Of a stretch of 6,717 nucleotides of DNA, positions 6,648 through 6,717 are shown in pieces. This DNA is from Lysobacterales bacterium (GTDB lineage: Bacteria > Pseudomonadota > Gammaproteobacteria > Xanthomonadales > Marinicellaceae), in NCBI GenBank assembly GCA_015494035.1, contig WGBZ01000022.1, positions 1 to 6,717 of the forward strand, read 5' to 3'. A model generated the notes under the pieces. That model was not told the DNA's origin, ran no database searches, and saw nothing but the letters and a program-made list of their open reading frames with translations. Each line of letters starts with the position of its first letter. Position 1 is the stretch's first letter. The translations under genes and the position numbers were made by a program.

Positions 6648-6717
6648 ACTCAGCCATCACACCACAAAGCCGGCTGGCACCGGCGCTTGAACCGGCTATT
6701 CAAGCAGCCTCCGGCAC
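6644..6717 (+). CDS. 5' end of a downstream gene, probably the partner class GN sortase (truncated)
   Basis: An ATG at 6644 overlaps the TGA of the preceding gene (ATGA), and the frame stays open to the window edge, giving 24 complete codons beginning MNSAITPQSRLAPALEPAIQ. The ATGA overlap implies translational coupling, since the GAGGG directly before the ATG is too close to serve as an ordinary ribosome binding site. The visible residues show no domain: they are polar and alanine/proline rich, compatible with a cytoplasmic N-terminal tail. The sortase call rests only on known gene order, because VIT/vWA targets of this type are encoded next to a class GN sortase, often followed by a dedicated response regulator and histidine kinase. 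The existence of a gene here is likely; its identity is unproven. Confidence 0.55.
   Translation, partial: MNSAITPQSRLAPALEPAIQAASG

Overview
The window reads as a cell-surface protein locus from a Gram-negative bacterium, most likely a proteobacterium and probably a marine or environmental gammaproteobacterium. The evidence is a VIT/von Willebrand A protein of the type known as the proteobacterial 'dedicated sortase' target, together with an exported repeat protein whose C-terminus looks like an IPTL-CTERM (exosortase-type) signal. No species can be named from the sequence alone.

Layout, left to right. (1) Positions 1-180 hold no gene. They carry a compact, almost perfectly symmetrical 160-bp MITE-like element (8-167) with 18-bp terminal inverted repeats and a TTAG direct repeat on each side. 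(2) Positions 181-4059, minus strand, encode a 1292-residue secreted protein. It has a signal peptide, a beta-propeller-like N-terminal half, three tandem copies of a two-domain SdrD-B-like module (six domains, 18 regularly placed cysteines), and a C-terminal IPTL-CTERM-like tail. (3) Positions 4060-4442 are a divergent intergenic region. It holds a good sigma70-type promoter and an 8-bp-stem inverted repeat for the leftward gene; no convincing promoter was found for the rightward gene. (4) Positions 4443-6647, plus strand, encode a 734-residue VIT + vWA protein with an intact MIDAS metal site and a C-terminal LPXTG-like sorting signal of unusual form (FPQTA). (5) An ATGA overlap at 6644-6647 leads into a gene cut off by the window edge, by context probably the partner class GN sortase.

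How the parts may work together (inference). The vWA protein and the truncated downstream gene look like one translationally coupled operon in which a sortase processes its own dedicated substrate. The divergent repeat protein carries a different kind of C-terminal signal, usually associated with exosortase H. Two unrelated C-terminal sorting chemistries therefore appear to be encoded back to back. The most unusual points are this pairing, the non-canonical FPQTA motif, the regular cysteine arrangement of the repeat protein, and the palindromic element 9 bp beyond its stop codon.
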